Assembly: GCF_027887165.1 (NCBI RefSeq)
Contig: NC_077227.1
Location: 76,192,305 to 76,256,304 of the forward strand
Length of the DNA stretch: 64,000 bases
Source of the DNA: Monodelphis domestica
Taxonomy: Eukaryota; Chordata; Mammalia; Didelphimorphia; Didelphidae
Direction: 5' to 3'
A program made the position numbers and the translations under genes. Below the pieces are notes generated by a model. That model had not been told where the DNA came from. It did no database searches and saw only the letters and a list, made by a program, of their open reading frames with translations. Each line of letters begins with the position of its first letter. The first letter of the stretch is position 1. This document shows, piece by piece, positions 33,230 through 45,298 of this stretch.

Positions 33230-33460
33230 GCATGTAGATGGCTCAGTGGAGGGAATACCGGACCTGGAGTCAGGAAGACCTGAGTTCCAATGTGGTCTCA
33301 GACACTTCCAAGCTGTATGACTTTGGGCAAGTCACTTAACCCTCTTTGGCTTAGTTTCTTCATCTGTAAAATGAGCTGGATATGGAAATGGCAAACCACT
33401 CCAGATCTATGGGGTCACAAAGTGTTGGGTACAACTGAAATGACAAAACAACAACAAAAT
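33230..33460 (+). mobile_element. Type B SINE
   Basis: TAGATGGCTCAGTGGAGGGA, CTGGAGTCAGGAAGACCTGA, GGAAATGGCAAACCACTCCA and a CAACAACAAAA end. Confidence 0.95.
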
Positions 33461-33519
33461 CCTTAGAGGGCATCCAGAGGGTTTTAAGCTGGAGTCTATG
33501 AATTACAATGCTAATCACA

Positions 33520-33745
33520 GCCCTTGGTGGTGCAGTGGGTAAAAACTGGGCCTGGAGTCAGGAGGATCTGAGTAAAAATCCATTTTTAGACTCTAGGCAA
33601 GTCCCTTAACCTTTGTCTGCCTCAGAAGCCTCAAATAAAAATAATAGTACCTACCTCCCAGAATTGTTGTGAAGATCAACTGAGATAATAGATGTAATAT
33701 ACTTTGTAAACTTTTAAATGTTATTTTATAAATGACAGCTATTCT
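33520..33745 (+). mobile_element. SINE with MIR-like 3' half
   Basis: GGTGGTGCAGTGGGTAAAAA, CCTGGAGTCAGGAGGATCTG and AGTACCTACCTCCCAGAATT. Confidence 0.8.
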
Positions 33746-33834
33746 TACAAAATTGGTTTCTTTTGTAGTCTTGTGTATCTTTTTCTGTGAATGTAAAAAC
33801 GTTACTTTTAAAATTATCTCGACAGATCGATTTT

Positions 33835-34135
33835 TGGGTAATAATATAAGCTTATTAATTATATCAGGTTTATTGGTTAGGTCAACATTGTAACCGATAA
33901 AGTGATATAGGTCTCTGTGGTTCTCATTGGGACTGGGGACCACCTCAGCTGGGTCAGGTAGCTTAATAAATCGATTATTAGGAGCTCATTATTCAGCCCC
34001 TCCCTTGACCATCCCAAGACGTCTTTCACTGGTGATAGCTAATTAAGAGGTGATTTATCAACCTACCAACCCCCCTCCCTAGCTCCACAGGTGGACAGGT
34101 CACTTACATGGGAAAATTTATTAACCAAATTCTGT
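33835..34135 (-). repeat. LTR-like fossil (tentative), family shared with 48785
   Basis: Shares GGAGCTCATTATTCAGCC, GACCATCCCAAGA and GAGGTGATTTATCAA with the block at 48785-49134, and has an antisense AATAAA-like signal. Probably a solo LTR; old and decayed. Confidence 0.4.
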
Positions 34136-34569
34136 TTAAAAAAAAAAAGACATTCCTTGAGATTCCCAAGAACAAAGAAAATGCAAAAAGCAGCAGAGAC
34201 TGGGTAGTATCTGTGGCTCAGATCCCCAACACAGTAATTTCCCCTAATATATAGGAATGAATACAGTATGTGAAAAATAGATTCTCACACGTGATTCTGT
34301 AAAGGGGTCCCGAGGTGCCTTTCAGTCTGCCCGAAGTATACAGGACATTTGCAAAAAGGCTAAAAACTACTGGGCCAGTCCAATCTTCTAAGTTCTATCC
34401 AAGGAAGACCATTTTTGAAGTTGTTTTAAGCCCACTTCAGGTAGAGAGTCATTCGGTTATTAGCTCGGGACAGGGCTAGCCTTAGATCAAGGTCAGAGGC
34501 AGTGAGTATCTATATGGTATGCCTTCATGAGTACCATCCAAAAGCTTCCACAGCACATGTATGGTACCG

Positions 34570-34735
34570 CTGGAAGAGGACTGGTTTGGATCCTAGTTTT
34601 GCCAATTATTAACTCCTTGATCTTGGGCAATTCCCTTAATCTTTCTAAGCCTTAGTTTTCTCATCTGTAAAATGAAGTGGTTGGACTAGATGACCTCTAA
34701 GGTCTCTTCCACACCTCTAGGTGTGTGATCCCATG
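34570..34735 (+). mobile_element. MIR-type SINE
   Basis: CTCATCTGTAAAATGAAGTG and TTGGACTAGATGACCTCTAA. Confidence 0.75.
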
Positions 34736-35104
34736 TTACCTCCAGCCTTCAGCCTGCTTAGTGCTGCTGTTCCCATTATTCAGGAAGAAAGCTGGGACTG
34801 TTAGACTCTAGGAGACTCTTTAAACAAAGTCAAAACTCTTGGAAGAGCCATGATAAACCTCATTCAACTATTAACACTTTAGTGTGAATGTCAACTTTAT
34901 AGTTTCCCTGATAGAGCACAGAGTGTTATGTAGAGTAAACCCTTACTTTTTTGTTTATTTACTGAGTCTCTGAGAAATTAGCAAGTATTTCATGAATGGG
35001 TGGGTGGTGGGAGAGGCTCAGGAAAACATCCCCAAAGCAGGAGGTCTCAGGGTGCTTAGGGGACTCCCTGATAGTGAAGAAGAATTCCTGTTAAAATCTT
35101 GGCT

Positions 35105-35270
35105 TGGGCTAGGTAGCACAATGGATAGAGCAGTGGCTGGGTTCAAATTTAGTCTCAGATACTTCTTAGCTGTGTGATCCTGAGAAACTTGACCCCAACT
35201 CTTAGTCCTTACTGCTCTTTTATCTTAGAACTGATACCAAGATAGAAGGTAAGGGTTAAAAAAAAAATAA
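35105..35270 (+). mobile_element. Type A SINE
   Basis: GCTAGGTAGCACAATGGATA, GGTTCAAATTTAGTCTCAG and GATAGAAGGTAAGGGTTAAA. Confidence 0.9.
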
Positions 35271-35689
35271 AATCCTTTTCTTATCCATCTTAATCCTTCT
35301 GGCAAAAGTAAGTTTGTTGAATCAACTTTTTAAAAATGTGCTACAACAAAACTATCTCTAGGCATTCAAATACAGTTTCCTTTAAATATTTGTTTTGTGA
35401 TTATTTCATGGTGATCATGATGATTATTTTTTTCATCCTTCAAGGCTCAGCTTGAAGCCTATGATTCTTTTTTATTTTTTATTTTATTTTTATTTTTTAA
35501 AATAAACATTATTTTTATTTGGTCAATTTCAAACATTATTCATTGGATACAAAAATCATTTTCTTTTCCTCCCTCCTCTCCCACCCCCCTCCCCCATAGC
35601 CAACACACAATTCCACTGGGTAATACATGTGTCCTTGATCCGAACCCATTTCCATGTTGTTGATATTTGCACTAGGATGTTCATTCAGA

Positions 35690-38600
35690 GTCCACATCCC
35701 AATCATATCCCCTTGGCCCCTGTAGTCAAGCAGTTGCCTTTCCTCCACATTTTTACTCCCACAGTTTGTCCTCTGCTTGTGGATAGTGTTTTTTGTTTTT
35801 TTTTTTTTATATCATAGATCCCTGCAGATTGTTCAGGGACATTGCATTGACACTAATGGAGAAGTCCATTATGTTCGATTGTACCACAGTGTATCAGTCT
35901 CTGTGTACATTGTTCTTCTGGTTCTGCTCCTTTCACTTTGCATCACTTCCTGGAGGTCATTCTAGTCCCCATGGAATTCCTCATGTTTATTATTCCTTTG
36001 AGCACAATAGTATTCCATCACCAACATATACCACAGTTTGTTCAGCCATTCCCCAATTGAAGGGCATCCCCTAAGTCTTTTCCCTTATTATCTCTTTGGG
36101 GTACAAACCCAGCAGCGCTATGGCTGGATCAAAGGGCAGACAGTCTTTTATTGCCCTTTGGGCATAGTTCCAAATTGCCCTCCAGAATGGTTGGATCAAT
36201 TCACAACTCCACCAGCAATGATTTAATGTCCCTACTTTGCCGCATCCCCTCCAGCATTCATTACTTTCCTTTGCTGTCATGTTAGCCAATCTGCTAGGTG
36301 TGAGGTGATACCTCAGAGTTGTTTTGATTCGCATCTCTCTGATTATAAGAGATTTAGAGCACTTTTTCATGTGATTATTAATGATTTTGATTTCTTTGAC
36401 TGAAAACTGCCTGTTCATGTCCCTTGCCCATTTATCAATTGGAGAATGGCTTGATTTTTTTGTACAATTGATTTAGCTCTTTGTAAATTTGAGTAATTAA
36501 ACCTTTGTCAGAGGTTTTTGTTATGAAGATTGTTTCCCAATTTGTTGTTTCCCTTCTGATTTAGTTACATTGGTTTTGTTTGTACAAAGCCTTTTTAATT
36601 TGATGTAATCAAAATAATTTATTTTACAGTTTGTGACTCTTTCTAAGTCCTGCTTGGTTTTAAAATCTTTCCCTTCCCAAAGGTCTGACATGTATACTAT
36701 TCTGTGTTCACCTAATTTACTTAGAGTTTCCTTCTTTATATTCAAGTCATTCACCCATTCTGAGTTTATCTTAGTGTAGGGTGTGAGGTGTTGATCCAAA
36801 CCTAATCTCTCCCACACTATCTTCCAATTTTCTCAGCAGTTTTTATCAAATACTGGATTTTTGTCCCAAAAACTGGGGTCTTTGGGTTTGTCATAGACTG
36901 TCTTACTGAGGTCACTTACCCCAAATCTATTCCACTGATCCTCCTTTCTGTCTCTTAGCCAGTACCGAATTGTTTTGATGACCACTGCTTTATAATATAG
37001 TTTGAGATCTGGGACTGCAAGGCCACCTTCCTTTGTATTTTTTTTTCATTATTTCCCTGGATACCCTTGATCTTTTGTTATTCCAAATGAACTTTGTTAT
37101 GGTTTTTTCTAATTCTATAAAAAAGGTTTTTGGAAGTTCAATGGATATGGCACCAAACAGATAGATAAGTTTGGGTAGGATGGTCATTTTTATTATATTA
37201 GCTCATCCTACCCATGAGCAGTTAATGTTTTTACAATTGCTCAAATCTAGTTTTAGTTGTGTGGAAAGTGTTTTGTAGTTGTGTTCATATATTTCCTGTG
37301 TTTGTCTTGGCAGATAGATTCCTAAGTATTTTATATTGTCTAAGGTGATTTTGAATGGAATTTCTCTTTCTAATTCCTGCTGCTGAGATGTGTTGGAGAT
37401 ATATAGAAATGCTGATGACTTATGTGGGTTTATTTTGTATCCTGCAACTTTGCTAAAGTTGTTGATTATTTCCACTAGCTTTTTTAGTTGATTCTCTAGG
37501 ATTCTTTAAGTAGACCATCATGTCATCTGCAAAGAGTGATAGCTTGGTCTTCTCCTTGCCAATTTTAATACTCTCAATTTCTTTTTCTTCTCTAATTGCT
37601 ACTGCTAGTGTTTCTAATACCATGTTGAATAATAAAGGTGATAATGGGCATCCTTGTTTCACTCCTGATCTTATTGGGAATGCATCTAGTTTATCCCCAT
37701 TGCAGATGATATTGGCTGATGGTTTTAGATAGATATTGTTTATTATTTTTAGGAAAGACCCTTCTATTCCTATACTTTCTAGTGTTTTCAGTAGGAATGG
37801 GTGTTGCATTTTGTCAAATGCTTTTTCTGCATCTATTGAGATGATCATGTGATTTTTGTTGGTTTGCTTGTTAATATGGTCAATTATGTGGATGGTTTTC
37901 CTGATATCCTTGCATTTCTGGTATAAATCCCACCTGATCATAGTGAATAACCCTCATGATGATTTGCTGGGGTCTTTTTGCTAGTATCCTGTTTAAGATT
38001 TTTGCATCTATGTTCATTAAGGAGATTTGTCTGTAGTTTTCTTTCTCTGTTTTTGGCCTGCCTGGCTTTGGGATCAGTACCCTATTTGTGTCATAAAATG
38101 AATTTGGTAGAACTTCCTCTTTGCTTATTATGTCAAATAGTTTGTATGGTATTGGGATTAGCTGTTCTTTGGATGTTTGATAGAATTCACTTGTGAATCC
38201 ATCAGGCCCTGGGGATTTTTTCTTGGGAAGTTCTTTGATGGCCTGTTCAATTTCTTTTTCTGATATGGGATTATTTAAGAATTCTATTTCTTCTTCTGTT
38301 AATCTAGGCAATTTATATTTTTGTAAATATTCATCCATATCACCTAGATTGGCATATTTATTGCCATATAATTGGGCAAAATAGTTTTTAATGATTACCT
38401 TAATTTCCTCTTCATTGGAAGTGAGTTCTCCCTTTCCATCCCTGATACTGCTGATTTGATTTTCTTCTTTCTTCTTTTTTTTTTATTAGATTGACAAATA
38501 TTTAGTCTATTTTGTTTGTTTTTTCAAAATACCAGCTTCTAGTCTTATTTATTAGTTCAATAGTTCTATCACTTTTGATTTTATTAATTACTCCCTTAAT

Positions 38601-39640
38601 TTTTAGGATCTCTAATTTGGTTTTCTTCTGGGGATTTTTAATTTGTTCGCTTTCAAGTTTTTTGATTTGCATGTCCAATTCATTGACCTCTGCCCTCCCT
38701 AATTTGTTAATATATGAATTCAAGGATATACATTTTCCCCTGAGTACTGCTTTGGGTGCATCCCAGTAGAACAAAGGATGTCTCATTATTGTCATTTTCT
38801 TCAATGAAATTATTAATTGTTTTTATGATTTGTTCTCTGACTAGTCGATTTTGGAGAATCATATTATTTAATTTTCAATTAATTTTTGATTTGACTCTCC
38901 ATGTACTCATACTGATCATTATTTTTATTGCGTTGTGATCTGAAAAGTTTGCATTTATTATTTCTGCTTTTCTGCAGTTGTATGCTATGTTTTTATGATC
39001 TAGTATATGGTCAATCTTTGTGAATGTGCCTTGTGCTGCTGAAAAGAAGGTGTATTCCTTTTTTGTCTCTATCTATTTTTCTCCATATATCTACTAACTC
39101 TAATTTTTCTAAGATTTCATTCACCTATTTTACCTCTTTCTTATTTATTTTTTTATTTGATTTATCTAAATTCGATAGTGGTAGGTTCAGGTCTCCCACT
39201 AGTATAGTTTTTCTATCTATTTCCTCCTTCAATTATACTAGTTTCTCCCTTAGAAATTTGTGTGCTATACCATTTGGTGCATACATGTTGATTAGTTATA
39301 TTTCCTCATTATCTATACTCCCTTTTATCAGGATGTATTTACCTTCCCTATCCCTTTTAATCAGGTCTATTTTTACTTTGCCTTTGTCAAATATCATGAT
39401 TGCAACTCCTGCCTTCTTTCTGTCAGTTGAGGCCCAATAGGTCTTGCTCTACCCTTTAATTCTGACCTTGTGAGTGTCTACTTGCCTCATGTATGTTTCT
39501 TGTAGACAATATTTGGTAGGATTCTGGATTCTAATCCACTCTCTTATTTGTCTACGTTTTATGGGTGAGTTCATTCCATTCTCGTTCAAAGTTATGATTG
39601 TCACTTTTGAATTCCCTAGCATTTTGATATCCTTTCTTAG
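35690..39640 (-). pseudogene. L1 ORF2 (endonuclease and reverse transcriptase), broken
   Basis: The N-terminal APE-type endonuclease is recognisable as TLNENGMNSPIKR and YCLQET near 39560-39480, and its end as SDHNAI near 38940-38920. The reverse transcriptase core reads [31 protein letters not shown] and the catalytic FADDM (about 37519-37533). The C-terminal Cys-rich motif CX3CX7HX4C (CWRGCGKVGTLNHCWWSC) is at 36203-36256. The frame is split into at least seven open pieces by stops and shifts. Expected activities are target nicking and reverse transcription in cis; this copy is dead. Confidence 0.92.
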
Positions 39641-40329
39641 TTCTGACCTTTCTTCTTTTTCTATATCCTTTTAAACCAGTGGTTTACTTTTAGTCAATCC
39701 CCCTATTCCCTTCCCTTGATATACTTCCCTTTCTGGCCCCTCCCTTTTTGTTCTCTTCTTGTTCTTTTAGGGTCTGTTAAATTCCCTCCCCCTCTCCTTC
39801 TCTCCCCTTTTTTGAACTTCCTCCCCCCTACCCCCTTAGTTTTCCCTTCTTCCTTATTCTGTAGGACAAGATAGACTTCAGTATCCCAATGGATCTAGAT
39901 GCTCTTCCCTCTCAGAATTGATTTCGCTTAGAGTGATATTTGAGTATTACATATTAGGACTTTCTTCCTCTCCCTCTTATAAGAGTATTCTTCCCCTCCC
40001 CTTCCCATGTGTATCTGTGTGACAAAGATTATTCTATTTATTTTATTTGTTCAAGTATCTCTTAGTACCATCATTGATTTACCCCTCACCCATTTTTTTG
40101 CATATCATTTTATAGCCTTTAATGCCCCAATCTTTTCCTATGAATGATTCTTCTATGTACTATAATAATGAAAACATTTTTGAGAGTTACAAATAACATT
40201 ATTCTCATATATTAATATGTATAGTTTGATCTAATTGTAGCCCTTAAAGAAGAGAGTTTGAATAAAAAAAAATTCCTCCTTTTCCCTCTCATATTTACCT
40301 TTTCATGTTTCTCTTGATCTTTGTGTTTG

Positions 40330-41280
40330 AATGTCAAACTTTCCACTTAGTTCTGGTCTTTTCCTTACAAATTCTTGGAAATTTTCTTTTTTGTTGAATT
40401 TCTATACCTTCCCCTGGAAGTATATAGTCAGTTTTGATGGATAGGTATTTCTTGGTTGAAGACCCAGTTCTCTTGCCTTTCTGAATATCATGTTTCAGGC
40501 CTTGCGGTCCTTCAGTGTGGAAGCTGCCAGGTCTTGTGTGATCCTGATTGGTGCTCCTTTGTATCTGAATTGTTTATTTTTTACTTCTGGTAGGATTTTC
40601 TCCTTAGCTTGAAAGCTATGGAATTTGGCGATTATATTCCTGGGAGTTGTTTTTGGGGGGTTTAGTGTAGAGGGTGTTCTATGAACTCTTTCAATGTCTA
40701 TTTTACCCCATTGTTCTAGAACTTCAGGGCAGTTTTCTTGGATGATCTATTGTAGTATGGTGTCAAGATTTCTGTCTATTTCTGGCTTTTCAGGTAGACC
40801 AATGATTCTCAAATTGTCTCTCCTTCCTCTGTTTTCCTGAACTGTCACCTTGTCTGTGAGATATTTTATGTTTTCTTCTATTTTGTCAGTCTTTTGACTT
40901 TGCTTGATTAATTCTTGCTGTTTTGCAAGATCATTGGTTGCTGAATTCTGGTCCTTAAGACCTGGTTTTCTGCTTTAATCTTTTGGTATTCAGCTATGAT
41001 TTCTTCATTGTTTTTTTGAACCATTTCCCACTTCTCTTTCCAGAAGGCTTCTCTATTTTTGATGGTAAGCTCCACTTGAGACTCTTTCAGGGCTTGTGGA
41101 CAATTTCTGTTTTTGTTTTTGTTTTTGTTTTTTGGTTTTGCCTTTGTTTGAATTTCATCCAGTATTTCCTCTGTAGCCTGGGTTTTTCCTCCGTAAAAAT
41201 TCTTGAGGGTCACAGTCTTCTTTTTGTTTTTTGGGGGGTTTTTTGGAAGAATTTTGAGGCTCCTGTGCACAATTAGCCAT
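40330..41280 (-). pseudogene. L1 ORF1 (RNA-binding chaperone), broken
   Basis: ORF1 begins MANCAQEPQNSSKKPPK at 41280. After a frame change it continues with a charged, coiled-coil-like stretch (KNREAFWKEKWEMVQKNNEE, about 40980-41060), then the RRM region with NLRIIGLPE, and the C-terminal domain with RVHRTP and APIRITQDLA. These are standard L1 ORF1p landmarks. At least one shift and several stops interrupt it. The protein would have coated L1 RNA as trimers. Confidence 0.85.
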
Positions 41281-41436
41281 TTTTCTGGGTGTTTTCCCTT
41301 TCCTCTTTAGTCAGAAATCTGAATCAGCTCGGCAGCTTCTCTATGTATGGAGTTAAGGAGCAAGGATTTTTCCTGAGGCAAGCTCTTGAATCTCCATAGT
41401 CCTTTGCAGCTCTTCTCAGTGCTACCTTCCCAAGGG

Positions 41437-41770
41437 CACCCAGGATCTGTGCTCTCCCACCCACCTGGTTTTCCAGTCCAGCTGCCCCCAGGGGTGGTTC
41501 TCCGGTGGTCCCCGTTGGCTCCCAAGGACACAGAAGTGCCCCTTGCTCCCTCCAGAAGCACTCGTCATTCACTCCCTGTTTCTGGCAGGAGTGCTGGCTC
41601 CAGGTACCTAAGGTCTGCAATCCCTCACGTGCTTGGGTTTCCCGCCAAGCTGCTTTTGGGTCCACTATGGTCCTAGTCAGCTCCCAAGGACCCAGAGGTG
41701 TCCCTTGCTCACTCCAGGGGTGCCCCTTGTTCACTTGTCTTGGTGTGCGCTGGCTCTGGCTCTGTAGGTG
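41437..41770 (-). repeat. Tandem units in the L1 5'UTR
   Basis: Two diverged copies of a unit about 155-185 bp long lie head to tail. Shared blocks include GGCTCCCAAGGACACAGA at 41517 versus AGCTCCCAAGGACCCAGA at 41680, and CCCTTGCTCCCTCCAGAA versus CCCTTGCTCACTCCAGG. This resembles the monomer structure of some L1 promoters. Confidence 0.7.
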
Positions 41771-42016
41771 GGGGTGGGGGAGGGTGGATTGACTCATGTA
41801 TGGGTGGAAGCCCTTTCACCCTCTTATAGACTGGAAAAGCCCCAATCCCATATACCTTCAATGCTGTGCCCCACTGTACAGCTCCTCTGCTCCTCTGAAA
41901 ATGATTTGTAAGGTCTTTTGGGGGTAATCCTTGTTGGTGTGTGCTGGGGAGGGTAAATGACTTGCGTTTAGATTGCTACCATGCTTACCTGGAAGTCCGA
42001 AGTCTATGATTCTTTA

Positions 42017-42090
42017 CTTTATTTCCTCCATGAATTTTTCTATAATATATATGATATGTCTTCTTTCACATCATGATGAATATGGAAATA
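42017..42090 (+). repeat. Right half of the older repeat split by the L1
   Basis: Starts TACTTTATTTCCTCCATGAA and continues GTCTTCTTTCACATCATGATG. Joined to CAGCTTGAAGCC at 35449, it matches the order at 43750-43830, which confirms the L1 target site. Confidence 0.65.
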
Positions 42091-42249
42091 GGTGATAACG
42101 CATACAGCCTCCTCTATGAAGTTTTCTGTGACCCTGCTCTAGTCTTTAGTTTTTCACCTGCCTCAATTTAACTTGTATTTTTCTTAATTGTGTACATGGA
42201 TTTTTTTTTCCCTGTGGGATGCAATGGGGCATGGCCAGATCTATGATTT

Positions 42250-42370
42250 CACTAATGTGACTGAGAGTCTTAGAGAATTATCTTAGGACATTGAGAGGAC
42301 TTGACCAGGGTCACACTACTAGTATGAGTCAGAGACAGAATTTGAACTCAAGTCTTCTAACCTCTGAGAC
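42250..42370 (-). mobile_element. SINE fragment (MIR or type A/B)
   Basis: AGGACTTGACCAGGGTCACA and AATTTGAACTCAAGTCTTC. Confidence 0.6.
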
Positions 42371-42469
42371 CAAATTGATGTCTATTATGATTTAATTTTT
42401 TAAAAATTGTTTTATGCTTTAATTTAATTTTATATGTTGTGTCCAGAAACATTTGTATAATACTGTAAG

Positions 42470-42560
42470 ATTTACAAAATAAATTCTTTCATTTGATCTT
42501 ATTGTTTTCCTTATTTTAGAGATGAGCAAACTGAGGCTTAGAAATTAAAAAATAAAAGTG
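42470..42560 (-). mobile_element. MIR fragment
   Basis: TTTCATTTGATCTTATTG and TTAGAGATGAGCAAACTGAG. Confidence 0.55.
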
Positions 42561-42564
42561 ACCT

Positions 42565-43495
42565 AGTGGATAGTAGCAAAAAAGGAGATTATGAAGCCTC
42601 CAAAACAAAGAAAAAGAGCCTTTTTCTGCTTGTAGGTAAATGAATGGGAGTCTATCTGTCTGCAGATAGATACTCTGTACACATTGATGGTCTCACCTTT
42701 TTTGCTATACTTCTTAGAGAAATGGAATCATGGACTTATTGTGTGTGCCTGGGACGCCATTATGAATCTCCTTGGAAGATGGATCTGAAATGAAATCGAA
42801 GGAGATTCTAGAGAAAATTTTGGTCAGGCCAGGCAAGGCCAGTGAAAATCCATAGGTGAGACTAAACAGGGAACCCCATACATACCAGGAGAAAAATAAA
42901 TGTTGTTGCTTCATAGAAAACATTTGTAGCCGTGAGTGAATGGCATTGCAGCCCAGAGGTCAATATTTCAACAACTCGCCACACTTATTAAATGTCTTCA
43001 CTTGGGGGCTGGGGAGGGGAAGGGTTTGTATTCCTGGATGACTGAGGTCTTTTGTTTCTCCTGTTTTCCTCATGGCAATAAAGTTGAAATGTAGCAACCT
43101 TTCAAAATGAAATTTCTCATAGAAGTTATAACCGCTGGTTTTAAGTTTTCATCACCTAAATATGGAACAGAACCATTGCAAACCTGGGGGAGGGGAAGGG
43201 AAGAGGAGAGAGAGGACACATGTGGTGTGGATCAGGAATCGGCACAAATCAGGAAGGTGTGCAGAGGGGATTTCCTGTGCTAGAGAATTGCAGAAAGAAC
43301 ACTCCTTCCCCCACTGATCAGTTTCTTGGGAAGGGAAACTGAGGTGGTTTGTCTCTCTTGGCAAGGGGCAGACCTGCTTCTCCTTGAGATTTGTATTCCC
43401 ATGGAATGTTTGGGAAAGCCAGACTCCATAGAGAAGGTAGTCTTTGATGGGTCTTCCCCTTTCTCTTAATCATGGTGCTCTATGGGCATCCTTAC
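42565..43495. other. Intronic stretch without recognised features
   Basis: No repeat family or conserved protein seen. Open frames are short and lack splice context or resemblance. Confidence 0.5.
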
Positions 43496-43499
43496 CCCA

Positions 43500-43630
43500 G
43501 AGAAGGGGTCCTTAACTTTTTTTTTTTGGTCAGTGACCCTTTTGGCAGTCTGGAAGTAAAGCCTTTAGTTCTCTTTTCACAAGAATGCTTTTCAAAAGCC
43601 TTACACAACATTCAAAGATTCTAAAGCATA
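43500..43630 (+). mobile_element. hAT-like fossil, left end
   Basis: GGGGTCCTTAACTTTTT, then GTGACCCTTTTGGCAGTCTGG and ACAAGAATGCTTTTCAAAA; same family as 44045-44190 and the left part of 51296-51495. Confidence 0.55.
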
Positions 43631-43639
43631 ACCAAGTAT

Positions 43640-43990
43640 ATTGAACTATCCTAAGATATATGAAAAAAACCAAGGACATGGACTCCAAGCTAAGAAGCTG
43701 GAGGGATGAAAAATGCTATCCACCTCCAGAGAAAGAATTGATGGAGTCTAAATGTAGCTTGAAGCAGACCATTCTTCACTTTATTTTCTTCATGGGTTTC
43801 TTTTTTTAATGTGCCTTCTTCCACAACATGAAAAATACGGAAATATGTTTTGTATGATCGCACACGCATGACTAATAGCAAATTGGTTTCTGTCTCAAGG
43901 AAGGGGGAGGAGAGGGAAAGAATGAAAGACTCAAAATGTTAGAAATGAACACCAAAGAATGGTTTTACAGGTAAGTGGGAAAAATGAAAC
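43640..43990 (+). repeat. LINE-like 3'-end repeat, sense copy
   Basis: Shares CTTCTTCCACAACATGAAAA, GAAATATGTTTTGTATGAT and GGGGGAGGAGAGGGAAAG with antisense copies at 47990-48275 and with the interrupted copy around 35440/42017. The family is probably a LINE 3' end; not named. Confidence 0.5.
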
Positions 43991-44044
43991 ATCACTGAAG
44001 GGAAAAAAGAACCCCAGAGGGGTTCAGAACCATTTTAAGGGGTA

Positions 44045-44190
44045 TAGCTCTTGCTCTTCTCCCATTTTCATCTAGGCAAAATTAAAAAAAATTTTTTTGG
44101 CACTGACCCTTTTGGTAGTCTGGTGAAGTCTATTCTTTTCACAAGAATGTTTTTTAAGAGGTATTAAACAAAATACAAGGATTTCCAGTG
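44045..44190 (+). mobile_element. hAT-like fossil, left end (second copy)
   Basis: ACTGACCCTTTTGGTAGTCTGG, then TTCACAAGAATG and ACAAAATACAAGGATT. Closely parallels 43530-43620, which lies 500 bp upstream. Confidence 0.55.
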
Positions 44191-44214
44191 GAATTTTTTC
44201 TTTCTTTTTTGGGG

Positions 44215-44520
44215 GGGGTATTATTTTTTTAAATTATATATTTACTACCATTTGCATGTAATAACAAATTTCCACATAAGTTTTCTGAAGTTATATGATC
44301 CAAATTGTCTCCCTTTCCTCTTCCCTCCTTTCTCCCAGAGCTGGCAAGCAATTTGATCTGGGTTATACATGTATTATCATATAAAACATTTTTTCATATT
44401 GTTCATTTTTGTAAGAGAGTAATAATATAAAATCAAAACCCCCAAACAAAACCCTAAATAAACAAGTGAAAAATCGTATGCTTTCCTTCTTTGCATTCTG
44501 TGGAGTATTTTTCTGATACC
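44215..44520 (-). repeat. LINE-like 3'-end repeat, antisense copy
   Basis: AACAAATTTCCACATAAG, TATATGATCCAAATTGTCTC and AATAAACAAGTGAAAAATC match the copy at 49149-49498 in the same order. Confidence 0.7.
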
Positions 44521-44564
44521 TTTGGTGCTTGCTAACTAACTGGGAAACCCTAGCCAAATCTCTA

Positions 44565-44650
44565 GGTTTTCATTTCAACTATAAAATAAGGGGACTGGAC
44601 CAGAAGACTTCTGAGGGTCCCTTCTAGCTCTAGACCTGTGATCTTAATTT
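44565..44650 (+). mobile_element. MIR 3' fragment
   Basis: TAAAATAAGGGGACTGGACC and GGTCCCTTCTAGCTCTAG. Confidence 0.55.
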
Positions 44651-44934
44651 CTCATGATGACTTTTTGGTTTTGGGTCACAGCAAATAATGAATAATAAAA
44701 ACTGACATTTAATGTTTGAGAGGCAGAGAATGGATAAAGAAGTCAGGAAGAACCCAGTTCAACCCAGTTCAACCTCAGCCTTATACTAGCTGGGGACTGT
44801 GAGCAGGTCTCTTAACTTCTCATGTGCCAGCCATCACTCTTATGATATGATCTTAAAATACTGAGAGGCTGTCAGTCTGTTTCAATGAAGAGCACTGCTC
44901 ACTCGCTCTATGGTCTCTAGACTCATGAAATTAC

Positions 44935-45085
44935 AGGCAAGTTCTATTCATCTAACGATTTTGAGTTGAAGCCTGAGGAGACTCTGGTTTTCAGTAGTTA
45001 AGTGCTTTGCCTGTGGTCACACAGCAAGTAATTGTCAAAGGTGGGATTCAAACACAGGCAATACCATACTCCAAAACTAATACTT
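44935..45085 (-). mobile_element. MIR-type SINE
   Basis: GGTCACACAGCAAGTAATTG and GTGGGATTCAAACACAGG. Confidence 0.65.
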
Positions 45086-45298
45086 TGACCTACTGGAGAA
45101 GATTTATTACAGGATAATAATTCATTATACAATTTAAATACATAATAATGCTAAGTAAATAATATAATTATGTACAATATGTTAACTTTATATACTATTT
45201 TGATGATATATTAGTGATAAAATAATTATTTTAATAAAATAAATAATTTTAATTATAAAATCTACTCGACTAGAAGAAGGGCCCAGATGCATATATAT

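Larger units (their letters stand above)
35471..41999 (-). mobile_element. Nearly full-length L1 LINE, inactivated
   Basis: A 6.5-kb L1 in reverse orientation: T-rich tail (poly-A complement) at 35471 onward and 5' end at 41999. It is flanked by 17-bp target duplications, GAAGCCTATGATTCTTT (35454-35470) and GAAGTCTATGATTCTTT (42000-42016), differing at one base. Reading backwards there are a 5'UTR (41281-41999), ORF1 (start ATGGCTAATTGT at 41280), ORF2 with endonuclease, reverse transcriptase and Cys-rich C-terminus, and a short 3'UTR. Many stops and shifts split both ORFs, so it cannot move. It landed inside an older repeat whose halves are visible at about 35400-35453 and 42017-42085. Confidence 0.95.

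Noticed and set aside
37520-39674. Plus-strand frames of 60-138 codons
   Set aside because: They are the complement of L1 ORF2 on the minus strand.
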